From: Opisthocomus hoazin
Taxonomy: Eukaryota; Chordata; Aves; Opisthocomiformes; Opisthocomidae
Assembly (NCBI RefSeq): GCF_030867145.1
Contig: NC_134428.1
Coordinates: 2,728,001-2,792,000 of the forward strand
Reading direction: 5' to 3'
DNA length: 64,000 bases
The number at the start of each line of letters is the position of its first letter. Within the stretch, counting starts at the first letter, position 1. Positions 32,860 to 44,202 of this stretch are shown one piece after another. The translations under genes and the position numbers were made by a program. Under the pieces are notes generated by a model, which was not told the DNA's origin, searched no databases, and saw only the letters and a program-made list of their open reading frames with translations.

Positions 32860-35185
32860 AGTCTGCAAGGAAACAAGCACAGGCATAGGACAGTGTAACA
32901 CAGCCTGTGGTGGGGATGACCAAGGGCCTTGGTGTGGCTGTGACCACCCCCTGACAGCACAATTGAGGTCTTCTTCAGTTTGGCTATGGCTGCTCTCCCT
33001 TCCACTGAGGCCCATGAGAAGAGACCAGTGCCTTACAACCCCAGGGCATTGTTGGCTCCTCACTCACCCCTACAGAGCCTGGGAGGTTTCCCATTGCTCT
33101 CCTGCACTGAACATTCCACACCCCACATCACACTGCTCCAAAGAAAAGCCACGAACAGGCTGTGAGGCAACAGACCCCCATGCCCAGGGGATGGGGATCA
33201 GAGCTTGGCTGTCCTGCTTTGCAAAAGACGTCAAGGCCTTCCACAGCCACACTCCACATCTGATTTTCCACCTGTAACCAGTGCCTCTGACTTCTTGCTT
33301 CACCCTGGGGGATGCATCAGGGATGGTCACCTCTTCTTGTAATTCCCTCCACGATCCCTTTGCAATGATGGTCCTCAGTGGGGCCTGCCGACATCCTTAG
33401 AAAGTTGAACGTCTGCTGATGAATTTTACTTCTCTAGAGACTTGTTCTCTGGGAAGAACTTCGCTTGAAGTTCTCAATTTTTCTGTGGTTAACTAAAGAG
33501 CTTTCAGGAGGGAAAGTCAAAGTGAAAAAACAACAATAAGAAAAGATTTTTCCCCCTTTTTTTGGATTCTTTACACGTTACTTGGTGTCAGCAATCTCCA
33601 CCTCATAATAATCCTGAGCTTCTCCTAAAGCAGTCTGAATATATATGAAAATAAAGGCCCTTTGTTTACGACAATCAAGTAGTCTTTGTCCCTTCCCCCA
33701 ACCCTACCATCTCCCTCATCAAACACCTGGGACTTCAAGAAACCTTGTTCCAATCTCAGCTTCCTCCCCTTAAGGCTGTAGATACAGGTCTCAGCCTGTT
33801 GGCACAAACTCCCACCTGTTTTACTTGGAGAACGGGCTGCATGTAGACACAGAAGGCTTTTTCTTAATGGTCAACAAATAAAAAGAAAAAGGCATGATTT
33901 AAAGAAAAAAAAAAATCATTCCTCTGCTTTATATTAAATCCGCTTTACCCCTACTGAAGTGCACTTTCCACAACAGATAACCTTAGACCAACAGAAAACA
34001 CCTTCTGTGTCAAGCACAGACCCCAAGATCCCTCCGAACACTGTCCCCTGTCCCAGACTCTGTCGATATTTCTTCTTTGCACACAACAAGCTGCCCACTA
34101 AAGTCACTAGCTCCCTCAATTCATAGGGCGAAGAAAGGAGAAGTGCTCTCTTTTGCACAGTCAAATCTGCACTAATCCCAATATTTTGAGGTTACAGGGA
34201 CTTTACCAAGTGTACCCTGCAGCATCTACCACCACTCATTTCTTTATTTTCTGCAGGGTAAACTACATGTGTCTCCAGTGTAGGGGAAGGCAGAGAACAG
34301 AGTTATCTCATCTGGTGTTGGACACCTTGCCCTCAATTGCCCAGGCTTCCCTTTCTAGTCAAGAGAAAAAAATCAGCTCTCTTAAACGGAGATGCCTTGG
34401 GCTTCCCTGCCTGGCCACCAGCTCCTCCTCCACGTATGCTCCTATAGGACCTGGGTCACATTTCCCAGTCCCACGTGGGGTCTTCAGCTACCTCAGGGTG
34501 TCTTGGAGGCAGTGCCCACCTCTGTGTGGGCAACTGAATCAACCCCCAAATGAAGACGTTAGGTGCACAGTGGCATATCACTATGGGCCTCCAAGTGCCA
34601 GACCCCAAGTGAGGCCCGGAGCACAGGGGTGTCAAGAGGCCCAAGTCACACTCAAGTAAAACAAAATGACTCCTATTTTCAAGAAGGAATTAAAGGAGGA
34701 CTCAGGGAACGACAGGTTGGTCAGCCTCACCTCAGCCTCCACTGAGGTGAAGGAGCAGCTAATCTTGTCAACCATTTCCAGGTACAGGAAGGACAAGAGA
34801 GTCATCAGGAGCAGTCAGCCTGGCTTCATGAAGGGGAAGTCATTTTTAGCTGACCTTATAACCTTCTCCAATGACATGACTGGCTTGGTAGATGAAGAGA
34901 GAGGAGTGGTGATTTGCCTGTATTTCAGAAAATCTTTCAGCACTGTCCCCCTATGATATCGTCATATAGAAGCTGTTAAAATCTGGACTGGATGAGAAGA
35001 AAGAGAGGTGGACTGAAAATTTGCAGGCCTAGAGAGTGGTGATCAGTGGCATGAAGTCTAACCATCCACTGCAGGTTTTTCTCCTCCAGGGTCCTGCCTC
35101 CAGCCACAAAGGCCTGGGAGAACACAGAGTCAAAGAAGCCATTGAGTACCTCAGCCCTACCTGCTCCTATCTAATGAAGCTCAGC
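32533..35185. repeat. segmental duplication, copy B (partner 9204-12221)
   Basis: Same orientation as copy A. It lacks the 331 bp insertion of copy A, and the provirus found at the end of copy A is absent here. The first ~110 codons are open in both copies. Confidence 0.85.
34660..35030 (+). mobile_element. CR1 reverse-transcriptase fragment (copy B)
   Basis: Partner of 11733-12050 but slightly longer. It keeps DRLVSLTSAS and EQLILSTISRY, then SSQPGFMKGKSFLADLI and VDEERGVVICLYFRKSFSTV, equivalent to the CR1 stretch ending [10 protein letters not shown]. The catalytic aspartate of that motif is lost. Confidence 0.75.
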
Positions 35186-35539
35186 AGCAGGCTCACATTA
35201 CATCTCTACATTCTTTTAATGAAGCAGTATCAGCTCATCTTGCAGCCCTTACCATCCTCTGCAAGTATCAAGACTACGGGAGCTTTGGCTTTGTCGTCAT
35301 TCTCACATCCACGGATGAGGTTTCTAAATTCCTCCTTTGCATCTTCCCCTGTTTCCAGCTCCTGTGTTCTGCCTTTCTGCCCTGGAACTCAAACAGCTCA
35401 CATCCTCAGCCTCCTGAGAAGAATGCTTCTCTTCATGGGTGTTCAGATGGAGCATTCTTGTCCTCCGAGGAGGCTGTAAGCCTTATCAGATTTCCTGAGT
35501 TCCTTCCCCCTGCAGAGCTGCTTCCCATGACACCACCAG

Positions 35540-36295
35540 TATCAGTCTCCCACGTATGTCAAAGTCTTCTTCTCTGGACTTCACCCATCTGTACTCCACT
35601 GCTGGCCTTCCTCACTCCTGGCACCTGGGACCTCACCATTCTCTGGTCACTACAACCAAGGCACACGCTGATGATCACATCCCCAGTCAGCTCTTCCTTG
35701 TTGGCCAGGGCCAGGTCCTGGTGAGCATCGCCCTTCTCAGCCCACTTGGCAGCTGTGTTAACAAGTTGTCCCAAGATCCTCCAGACTGCTGGCACCCTGT
35801 TTACTTGCCTGGCTGAGGAATGCCAGGGCAGTTACTGTCCCCTATGGGAACCTGCTCATTGACCTGAGACTTCCTCGGGTTGCACACAGAAGACTTCTTC
35901 TGCTTCCTCACCCTGATCAAGTAGTTTGTAACTCCCAACACAATGTCACTCTTGCTGACTTCTCCTCTCAACCTCACACACAAAAGCTAACCAAACGTGT
36001 TACTCAGCTTCTAGAGGAGCTCCATATATCCGAGCTGATCCCTCACACACAGAGCCTCCCCCTGGTAGTCATCCTCGCTGCTACTTCCTGCGGCAGAGCC
36101 TGTATCTTTCTGTTGCATCACCCGAGCTCAGATAATTGTCCCACCACATCTCAAGTAATCCAAAAACTTCGTAGTGCTGTGACAAGTCATTGGGCTTCAG
36201 CTCCTCCTGCCAGTGCTCCAGCTCCTCCTGGCCATGCACATTCGGGTTGCAACATCTCAGCTGTCGCACCAAGGTAGAGCGCAGGCTGCTCACAG
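35540..36295 (-). mobile_element. decayed CR1 endonuclease region
   Basis: The minus strand retains, from right to left, EMWWDNYLSSGDATERYRL (equivalent to ETWWDESHDW...GYRLF), RGEVSKSDIVLGVTNYLIR, and NKEELTGDVIISVCLGCSDQ (equivalent to GDVKIGGSLGCSDH). Frames are broken between these. Confidence 0.7.
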
Positions 36296-36774
36296 GGAAA
36301 GCTGAGCTCTGCTCCTGACCGGAAAACCACTGTAGATTGAGCAGTTCGTGCTGCGCTGCATAGATCGCTCAGCAGCAGGACAACCTCAGCAGCTCATTGT
36401 CACAGTGGAGCCTGCAGGCAGCTCCCACTCGGTACTGACCATTCCACCACCTGAGTGGCCTTGTCTCTATCTAACGGTGTAGCAAGAAGTTCTCATGAGA
36501 ACATCCTTTCTGTTGGGTTTAGAGATGATGAATAGAGCTGTTACCTTGCAAAGAAGTACAAGAAGAGGTTGAATGACTGAAATGAGACAATCTTTTCTAT
36601 GGAGGGGGTCTGCAAGGCATGCTGCATGTGGGTGGGAGTACCTGTTGATGCCACATCACCCAGGCGTACAACCACCTAAAAGGAAGAAAGACTGCCTATA
36701 CTATTCTCTCCTTACAATCTTCATCCTAACAGCACATTACCTCACAGAATCAGAGTACCTTTCTTAACTGGCAT

Positions 36775-37000
36775 CCTAACTGACAAGCACCTCCCGGTAA
36801 AAAACTCTCGAGGCATACATAGATGCAGTGCCTCTGCTCCCACGGACTGGTAAGGCTGTAGTCTGCAAAAGTGACCCCTGGCCTGATCCCCATCCACCGC
36901 TGTCTGTTCTCCAGACTCCTGCCTCAAAGCTTAAAGTCCTGGGAGACCTTGCTGGCAGTAACTGAGGCAAAGAGGTCATAGACTATGTGAGATCTATCTA
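36775..37000 (-). mobile_element. CR1 linker fragment
   Basis: It resembles 24040-24240 and, on the minus strand, the CR1 run YDLFASVTASKVSQ. No open frame. Confidence 0.4.
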
Positions 37001-38249
37001 GACCTCCTCTTATTAAATTCAGCAGTGGTCCCACCCTCTCTCTCTCTTTCTTCTTTAACTGTTCCTAATGTAGCACAGCTCATTTTGGTGCCCGTTGCAT
37101 TACCTTTTCAGTTTCAATTCAGTTAAGGATTAATGCTTAAATAATAAGGATTTTAGCTGGGCCTGGAGGAGGCTGTCCTTGAGGACAAGGTGTATCCAGG
37201 CACACTGTGAAAAGGATTGTTCTGTTCCTTGACTGTGTCATCATGGCTGTGCGCAATGCCTGCAGCTACTGGATAGGGGAGGGACAGACCTTGCCTCTCT
37301 GATGACATCTGATGACCGATGCCTCTGACTGAAGGCATCAGTCAATGTCACTGAGGCACCAAATCACACTCATTGCGATGGCATCTGGGGTGACCTTTCA
37401 CACATACCCCGCCCAATATGAGAATTGCTTTTCAGCAGGTCCTCTGCTGTCCCTGCAAGCCCTGGCATCTCAGGTAGCTCTGTGGGCCTGGATTTGAACA
37501 TGAAATTGAGGAGCTGCCCTGAATTCTCTAAAGCAACCAGGGGAAGAACATGAAACTGCCAATGTAGTCAATGGAGACCTAGTCAATAGAGACAAAGGTG
37601 AAGAGAGAGACTGAGCTCTTCCTATGGCCCACGACCTGAATCATTCAGGTGAATGCCTGTGTCGGTCACCCTGAACATAATGAGTAGGGACAGGTTCGGT
37701 TGCCCTTATTTTGGGCATCAGCTGTCATTTCTGTTGGCCAAAGGAAATAGCCAGCAGCCTCTAAGAGGATGTCCCCAGATGTTGCCCTGTCTCGACAAAC
37801 TGCTCCATTTGTACCTGCACATATCTTAGACCACCTCTGGTATCTCACATGCCACCAGACATTTGCACCTGAACCCCTCCGTCCTGGCCTCCATCTCCAT
37901 TAATTAGCATGGGAGTTGTGCATTTAATGCCCACCTGAAAAGAAGCAAGAGGAATCCCACCTCCTGTGGGGTTGTGGCAGGCACTGGGGGAGCTGAATCC
38001 CCTTTGAGTCCCAGGGCTACAGACCCAGGATGAGATGTTTCATTTGACTCATCTGATTCCCTTCCCTCAGCAGGGGTGAAGGACATCCCTGCCTGTCCTG
38101 CACTGGCTGTCCTGCCTAAAGATGGGACAAGGAAAGATGATCCTTGGAGCTAGCTCTGTTGGTGACAGGAGAAACGTCATTTTGGAAATTTAAAGTTTTC
38201 CTCTCTCTCCGTCGTTGAGGGAGGAAACATCAGTAATTGCTTTGACTTG
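37001..38249. other. non-coding flank of OR unit 4
   Basis: No gene recognised. From about 37985 the sequence matches the far-upstream flank of OR unit 1 (GGGGGAGCTGAATCCC). Confidence 0.5.
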
Positions 38250-38567
38250 TTTCAAAGCAAGTTGTCCTGGAGACCAAAAGACATCTCAAGGGAGCCCAGA
38301 GTAGGGAGAAGTGGTGCCTTGGGCTGGTCCTGTGCTGCTGAGCTGGGCTGGGCTCCTGGGATGGAGGGAGATCACAGCAGGTGAGGAGCGCTGCAGACAG
38401 TGAGCTCTTGCCCAGGAGCAGCTCCTCTACAAAGCACAGCAGGGCTGAGGGCACTGCCTGCAGGCATCGAGGGGAGAGGAGCGAGGCAGAGAGAGGTTAA
38501 AAGCACTGTGAAGTGGAAGGATGCTGAGAGCTCACTGCAGGCAGGAATCTTTTCAGCCTTTCACACA
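38250..38567 (+). other. predicted 5' non-coding exon/promoter block of OR unit 4
   Basis: Fourth copy of the conserved upstream block: GAGCTGGGCTGGGCTCCTGGGATGG, CCAGGAGCAGCTCCTCT and GCTGAGGGCACTGCCTGCAGGCA. It ends CACACA|GTAAGT with the donor GT at 38568. Confidence 0.5.
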
Positions 38568-40260
38568 GTAAGTCTCTGCATACAGGACAATGTGTCTACA
38601 CTTTGTGGAAAGATCTCCTCAAGCTGGAACACCCCAAAGCGTACGGCATGATGTACCATGAGGAATATCACAGTTTGTGTCTTATTGAAGATGAGGATGT
38701 GCTGCAAAGGACTGATTGCCTGCTGCACCCTCAGAGGGACAGGCCATGACAGCTGCCTTCTCCCAAGGACAGCTGCAGTGTTGTGAAGGTGGATGTGCAG
38801 CCTGGGCTTCCCCAAGCTGTCCTTCAGAGCAGGGTCTGTACACCCCAGGGGCTGTGTGCTGGGGCAGGGACTCTGCTGCCTGTCAGGGTCAGCACTAAGC
38901 CTGCCTGGGGAGCGCACGGCATCGCGAGGAGAAGCTGTGGGTGGAAGTAGTGACCCCCAGCAGGACTGGGCAGGGTCCTTCTGCTGTTGAGAAAGAACTG
39001 AACGGTTCAGGGCTGCTCACAGATTCAGATCACCTCAGGATATTTTCCTAAGGGAGTATGTGAAGGGGAAGGTCAAAGGAGGGATGACTATCAAGCTCTC
39101 CAGCCACATGCCCATTTGCCTCTGAGAAGGACAGGGGCAGAGAGCAACTGCCTGGCAATGCTGGAGTCTGGGATGTGTGCAGCTGGAGAAGTGTAGCAGT
39201 GTCCGGAGTGCCTGGCTGACTCTCCCTCTTTCACGTAGAACCTCACTGTGTTTCTCCTTATTGCTCCACTCGTCTGTGTTACTGAAGTAGTACCCATGTT
39301 CTCTCAGTCAGGCTTTCTGGGGAGAGAAGTTTCAGCTGCAGAGTCAGACACTGATCTTGTGGGTCCTCCCGTGCAGTGTGTCCATGGGAATGAGGTGTTC
39401 CAGTTTTGTCTAAGCTGTAGGGCTGTGGGCAGTGAAGACTGTGAGCCCAGAGAACAAGCTGGTTTTCCCTTAATCAGATGCCATCATTAGGACACTTGGC
39501 TGTCTTTATGAGGTGTCCTTCCAAGCTGTGAGCTGCCCTCAGCAATGCAAACCTTTCGCATAACAGAATTATGTAATCTGCATGTCTCAAAGGAGAAGTG
39601 CAGAGATGCTGTGCCCGACCGAGGAAATGCTCTTGGGTTAGTGAAATGAACCACATGTGTCCTTGACTAGAAGTGGGATGCTGAGGCCTCGGCAAAGGGT
39701 GGGATGTTTAGTGGACTCCTGTGGATCCCTCTCCTCTCAGCAGTGTCTGACGGCTTTTCAGGATAACATGGGAGTGCGACCAATCTCCATCTCAGAATGG
39801 TGCAAGCCCAGGGCAGCTGGGTAGCTCTGTTCTCCCTGAGCACAGCAGAAATGCTGAGGGTTTCTGACATCCCAGAACACTCCCCAGGTGAGATGAGGAG
39901 AGCTCAAAAAAAACAAGACCTTTAAAACTGTCTGCTGCTCTCCCGGTTCCTTAGCGCTGGGAGTGCGGATGCTGCCGAGTTCTTTTCAGTAAAGAGCAGT
40001 TTCAGCTGACAAAGTCGAACACCAGGACTGACCTCTGCCCACACCTTGCCTGTTAACCTGTAAACTCCTCAGCAGCCAGTGGGCAGAGGTCCTGCTCCTC
40101 ACAGCATGTTCAGCCAGCACCAACAGGGAGTCCAGCCACAGAGATAAATGAAGGTATCCTAGAAAAAGAAAAACTGTGTGTCTCAGGGAGGGGGTATTGG
40201 GAGTGGCTTTGACTGTTCCCAGAAACTTCTCCCCTTACTTGACACTGCTGTTTCCTCTTT
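38568..40260. other. OR4 5' intron sequence, no gene
   Basis: Homologous to the introns of the other OR units, with no LTR insertion. The acceptor seen in OR1 and OR2 is altered here: GGACAATG replaces GGACAGTG at 40261-40268. A substitute AG exists at 40279-40280, ten bases before the ATG. Confidence 0.5.
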
Positions 40261-40289
40261 GGACAATGCTCCATGCCCAGAGGCAGCAG

Positions 40290-41255
40290 ATGTCCAACAG
40301 CAGCTCCATCACCCAGTTCCTCCTCCTGGCATTCGCAGACACCCGGGAGATGCAGCTCTGGCATTTCTGCCTCTTCCTGGCCATTTACCTGGCTGCCCTC
40401 CTCAGCAATGGCCTCATCATAACTGCCATAGCCTGCAACCACCACCTCCACACCCCCATGTACTTCTTCCTCCTCATCCTCTCCCTCATTGATGTGGGCT
40501 CCATCTCCACCGCTCTGCCCAAAGCCATAGCCAACTTCCTATGGGACACCTGGACTATCTCTTACGCAGGATGTGCTGCCCAGGTCTTTCTGTTTGTATT
40601 TTTCATTTCAGCAGAATATTTTCTACTCATCGTGATGGCCTATGACCGCTATGTTGCCATCTGCAAACCCCTTCACTATGGGACCCTCCTGGGCAGCAGA
40701 GCTGGTGTCCACATGGCAGCAGCTGCCTGGGGCTGTGGTTTCCTCTACGCTGTCCTGCACACTGCCAATACATTTTCACTACCGCTCTGTCAAGGCAATG
40801 GTGTCGACCAGTTCTTCTGTGAACTTCCCCAGATTCTCAAGCTCTCCTGCTCAGATGCCTACCTCAGGGAATTTCGGCTGCTTCTGATTAGTACATTTGT
40901 CTTTTTGGGGTGTTTTGTTTTCATTGTGCTGTCCTATGTGCAGATCTTCAGGGCCGTACTGCAGATCCCCTCTCAGCAGGGACGGCACAAAGCCTTTTCC
41001 ACGTGCCTCCCTCACCTGGCAGTGGTCTCTCTGTTTTTGATCACCGCCATATTTGCTTGCCTGAAGCCCCCCTCCATCTCCTTGCCATCCCTGAATCTAG
41101 TGGTGGCTGGGCTGTACTCGGTGTTGCCTCCAGCAGTGAACCCCCTTATTTACAGCGTGAGGAACCAGGAGCTCAGGAATGCGGTGTGGAAACTGGTGAC
41201 TGAATGCTTTCCGAAAGGTATAGAGTGCCTATCATCTTCAACGTATGACTCATAA
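40290..41255 (+). CDS. olfactory receptor, OR14-like, intact
   Basis: A 321-residue class II odorant receptor, seven-helix and presumably Golf-coupled. The start at 40290 (MSNSSSITQF) aligns with the paralogues; another in-frame ATG lies 24 bases upstream. Motifs: N-glycosylation site at N3; SNGLII near 39-44; HTPMYFF at 54-60; Cys95; MAYDRYVAICKPLHYG at 116-131 (canonical); loop cysteines 167, 177 and 187; KAFSTCLPHL at 234-243; NPLIYSVRN at 284-292. The C-tail is about 11 residues longer than in OR1. It has the most canonical motifs of the four copies and is the best candidate for a working receptor. The only worry is the lost upstream acceptor AG, which affects only the 5' UTR splice. Confidence 0.95.
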   Translation: MSNSSSITQFLLLAFADTREMQLWHFCLFLAIYLAALLSNGLIITAIACNHHLHTPMYFFLLILSLIDVGSISTALPKAIANFLWDTWTISYAGCAAQVFLFVFFISAEYFLLIVMAYDRYVAICKPLHYGTLLGSRAGVHMAAAAWGCGFLYAVLHTANTFSLPLCQGNGVDQFFCELPQILKLSCSDAYLREFRLLLISTFVFLGCFVFIVLSYVQIFRAVLQIPSQQGRHKAFSTCLPHLAVVSLFLITAIFACLKPPSISLPSLNLVVAGLYSVLPPAVNPLIYSVRNQELRNAVWKLVTECFPKGIECLSSSTYDS

Positions 41256-41466
41256 TGTAACTCGTTACAGGCCCAGTCTGTCTTTATTTGGCTGTTTTTG
41301 TTGTCCTTGCTGTTGGCTGGGATTTTTCTTCTTATTTCTTTTTCTTCTTGTAATATCATTGCCACAAAGAAATGTGGACACCTCAGTTCTATTTTATTTT
41401 CTGCCTCAGTAGTGTGACCTCACCACTGACTGTGTGAACAAGGAGCTATATACCATCTTTAAAGGA

Positions 41467-41472
41467 AATAAA
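41467..41472 (+). terminator. candidate polyadenylation signal of OR4
   Basis: AATAAA lies about 210 bp after the stop, in sequence resembling that around AATAAA at 6599 after OR1. Confidence 0.5.
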
Positions 41473-41675
41473 TGTGCTTGCAGTGATTTGTCTGTCTGAC
41501 CCCCAAGCAACTAAAAATGAACCAGTGTTCTTGCTCGTAAGTTCCCTGCCATGTTAGAGGAGAAAAGCAGACCGTAGAGCCTTCCATGGAGAAAAGGCAA
41601 TGGTGTGGTCATGAAGTTCCCCCTACTAGGGACTCAGAACGTTAGACAAATCTCTCCCTCCTCTCTCTCATGACC

Positions 41676-42460
41676 TGAATGGTGTTTGCGCTTGGGAAAA
41701 TCCTCATCATTGTGCAGGTGGTGGCAAACCAGCATTTGCACATCCCCACGGGCTTCTTTTAGGACATTTATTCTCTCTGGAGACCTGCATACCCATCACC
41801 CTGACCCAGTCTATGGCCAGCTTTGTGGTTGGAAACAGCACCATCTCTGTTCATGACGGTGTTACCACTGTTTCCTGCACCTATTGCTTGTACAGAGCAT
41901 TTATTACTGGTGACCAGTAGCACGCTGTGTGCCACACCCTGCCATCTGCGAGACTCATGAACTGGGGCATCTGTCTCCAGAGGGCAGCTGCACTCTATCT
42001 AGGGGGATTTCTGTCATCTACAGAAATGATTTTGGTGGTGACTCAGATACAGTGCCATGGCCCCAGTGGAGAGGACCGCTTCTTCTATGATTTCACCTCA
42101 TTGCTTGAGCTCTCGTGCCATGACACCATGACACTCATACTCTTTCCTTTCCTAACTTGCATTTTAGAACGCATCCTCTTTTTCCTGTTTGTGTGGTTAT
42201 ATTCTGTGGGCATTATATCTGTGTGGGCAGGGGGAAGGCCTTCTCCAGCTCCTCTTCTCACCTCACTGGTGGCACTGCTTTCTATGACACCCTCTTTCCT
42301 GTCTGTGTGATGCCTAGAACAGCCTTCCTGAAATAGTATGACAAAACTCTTTTTCTACTCCATCCTCACTCTCCTGCACCATCCCCTCATCCACAACCCG
42401 AGGACCAGAAAGGTTGCAGAGAGGCAGATGCTGAAAAAATGCCCAGGAAAGCTGTGAGCT
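41676..42460 (+). pseudogene. decayed olfactory receptor, not OR14 type
   Basis: Frame-hopping translation on the plus strand recovers an OR outline. TM1-2 reads KILIIVQVVANQHLHIP and TM2-3 reads ETCIPITLTQSMASF-like sequence. LMNWGICLQRAAAL, FFYDFTSLLELSCHDTM, CSSHLT-like sequence in TM6 and a TM7/C-tail remnant follow. The region that should hold MAYDRYVAIC is deleted or scrambled. There are at least four frame changes and several stops, and no start codon is in place. The DFTxLLELSC loop is closer to OR families such as 6 or 11 than to the neighbouring OR14-like genes, so it is a relic of a different subfamily. Confidence 0.8.
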
Positions 42461-42689
42461 GCACAGAGATCCCACCGGAGTCTTGGCCCTGATGGAAGAA
42501 ATTACTTCTGTTGTTCTTCTGAAAAGGCCTTGAGGACTTGAAGAGGTGTTTGCTGTGTCCCAGGCACTCCCCTGGAAGTGTGTAGTATGGAGAAGGCTTT
42601 TGGTGTGGGAAGGGGCAGAGAGGTGATGTCAGAGTTAGTTGGTGTCATTGTGAGACCTCTGTTCAACACCTTGGAGAATCCAGAGAGAT
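42461..42689. other. short non-coding stretch
   Basis: Nothing recognised between the OR relic and the CR1 remnant. Confidence 0.4.
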
Positions 42690-43381
42690 CAGGGAAGTTC
42701 CAAGGTCCTCAGAAAAGGCAAATAGAAAACCCAGCTTCAAGAAGGGCAAGAAGGAGGACTGGGAGAGTTAGAGGCTGGTCAGCTTCACCTTAGTCCCTGG
42801 GAAGGTGATGAGGCAAATGCTCTTGCAAGCATCCCCAGGCACTTGGAGTACAAGAAAGGGATTTCTGAACCCATGTGGGAGGGGAAAGAAGGGCGTGTTG
42901 TGTTCCTGGACTTTTGCAAGTTCTGGGACATAGTGTCCTTAGAGCAAATTATTTATATCTGGGCTGAAAAAGTGGATGATGCGTTTGGGTGGGAAGATGG
43001 CTGGGTGATCAGGAACAAATGCCATCTGTGGTACAAAGTTCTCTGAGGGACCAGATACTTTCAGCACCCCTCAGTGATCAGCAAAATTTCATTAAAAAAC
43101 ATTAATAACCTAGCAATGCTGGAAATTAAGATTTTTTTCAGCTGCTCTCTAAAGTACTTTTTCTGCATAGGTTTCAAATTTTTTTAAAATTTAGATTCTG
43201 GGCTTGATTCAGTTGTTCGCACAGAGGTCACCTCTGCTGAGGGAACTGGAGTTGTTTACTCTGGAGAAGAGGAGACTGAGGGGAGACCTTATCGCAACTA
43301 CCTGAAAGGAGGTTGTAGTGAGGCAGGTGTTGGTCTCTTCTCCCAAGCAACTAGCGATAGGACAAGAGGAAATGGCCTCAA
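42690..43381 (+). mobile_element. decayed CR1, RT region
   Basis: Plus-strand remnants: FKKGKKED, LVSFTLVPGKVM, VVFLDFCKFWDIVS (equivalent to [12 protein letters not shown]), GWVIRNK, then [17 protein letters not shown]. It ends at AGGACAAGAGGAAATGGCCTC (the RTRGNG codons), immediately before an oppositely oriented CR1 3' half. Confidence 0.65.
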
Positions 43382-43655
43382 TCATAGAGCCATTCAGGTT
43401 GGAAAAGTCCTCTAAGATCATTGTCCAACTGTCAACCCAAAGCCACCAGGCCTACTGAACCATATCCCGAAGTGCCACATCTACAGGATTTTTGAACACC
43501 TCCAGGGATGATGACTCCACCACTGCACCGGGCAGCCTGTTCCAATGCCTGACCACTCTTTCAGTAAAGAAATTTTTCCTAATATCCAATCTGAATCTCC
43601 CCTGATGCAACTTGAGGCCATTGCCTCTTGTCCTGTCACTAGATCTGTGGGAAGG
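43382..43655 (-). mobile_element. CR1 3' end in opposite orientation
   Basis: The minus strand runs from [11 protein letters not shown] through [23 protein letters not shown] to the 3' tail at the left edge (AATCATAGAGCC on plus). It begins at the same codons where the neighbouring plus-strand CR1 ends. Confidence 0.8.
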
Positions 43656-43739
43656 AAGAGAGGCTTGGCCAACAAACACTAAAGAAAATGTGAAAGGTGT
43701 TATGGTGATGTTGCTGTGAAAACCCAGACAGTGAAAACT

Positions 43740-44190
43740 TTCATGTTTAGCCCTTACGCTATCAGTAACCAGTAACCTCAAGCCTTAACCCTACCCTAAA
43801 TACTACTCCTCATCCTGGCAGTAATCCACAGTTACTAACCTAGCTGAGCTTAGCCTATCACTGACCTCAGACCTTACATCAAAGACATATCCCAAACCCT
43901 CAACTCCTTACCCTTACTCTTACCTTATTGCTGACCCTAGCCCCTAGCCTTTATCCTTAGCTTTAATTGCGAGCATTAATTGTTGTCCTCACCCCAGCCC
44001 TAAACCAAACCCTAAACCACCAAGATAGCCCACAGCCTTAACACTAAGCAGGCACCCTCAGAAGAACACCAAACCCTCCCCTGATGCCTTTGCCTAACCC
44101 CCAACTCTGAAAGGTGAGCTCTGATCCCTGAGACCTCAGCTGAACAGCCAACCCTCCAAAGCCCTCATTCCTCAGCTCTACCTACCTCCC
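43740..44190. repeat. degenerate telomere-like repeat tract
   Basis: The tract is rich in CCCTAA, CCTTAA, CCCTAGCC and AACCCTAAACC variants: TTAACCCTACCCTAAATAC near 43780, and CAGCCCTAAACCAAACCCTAAACC near 44005. No long perfect (CCCTAA)n run remains. It could be an eroded interstitial or subtelomeric tract. Confidence 0.5.
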
Positions 44191-44202
44191 CTTCAACCCT
44201 TC

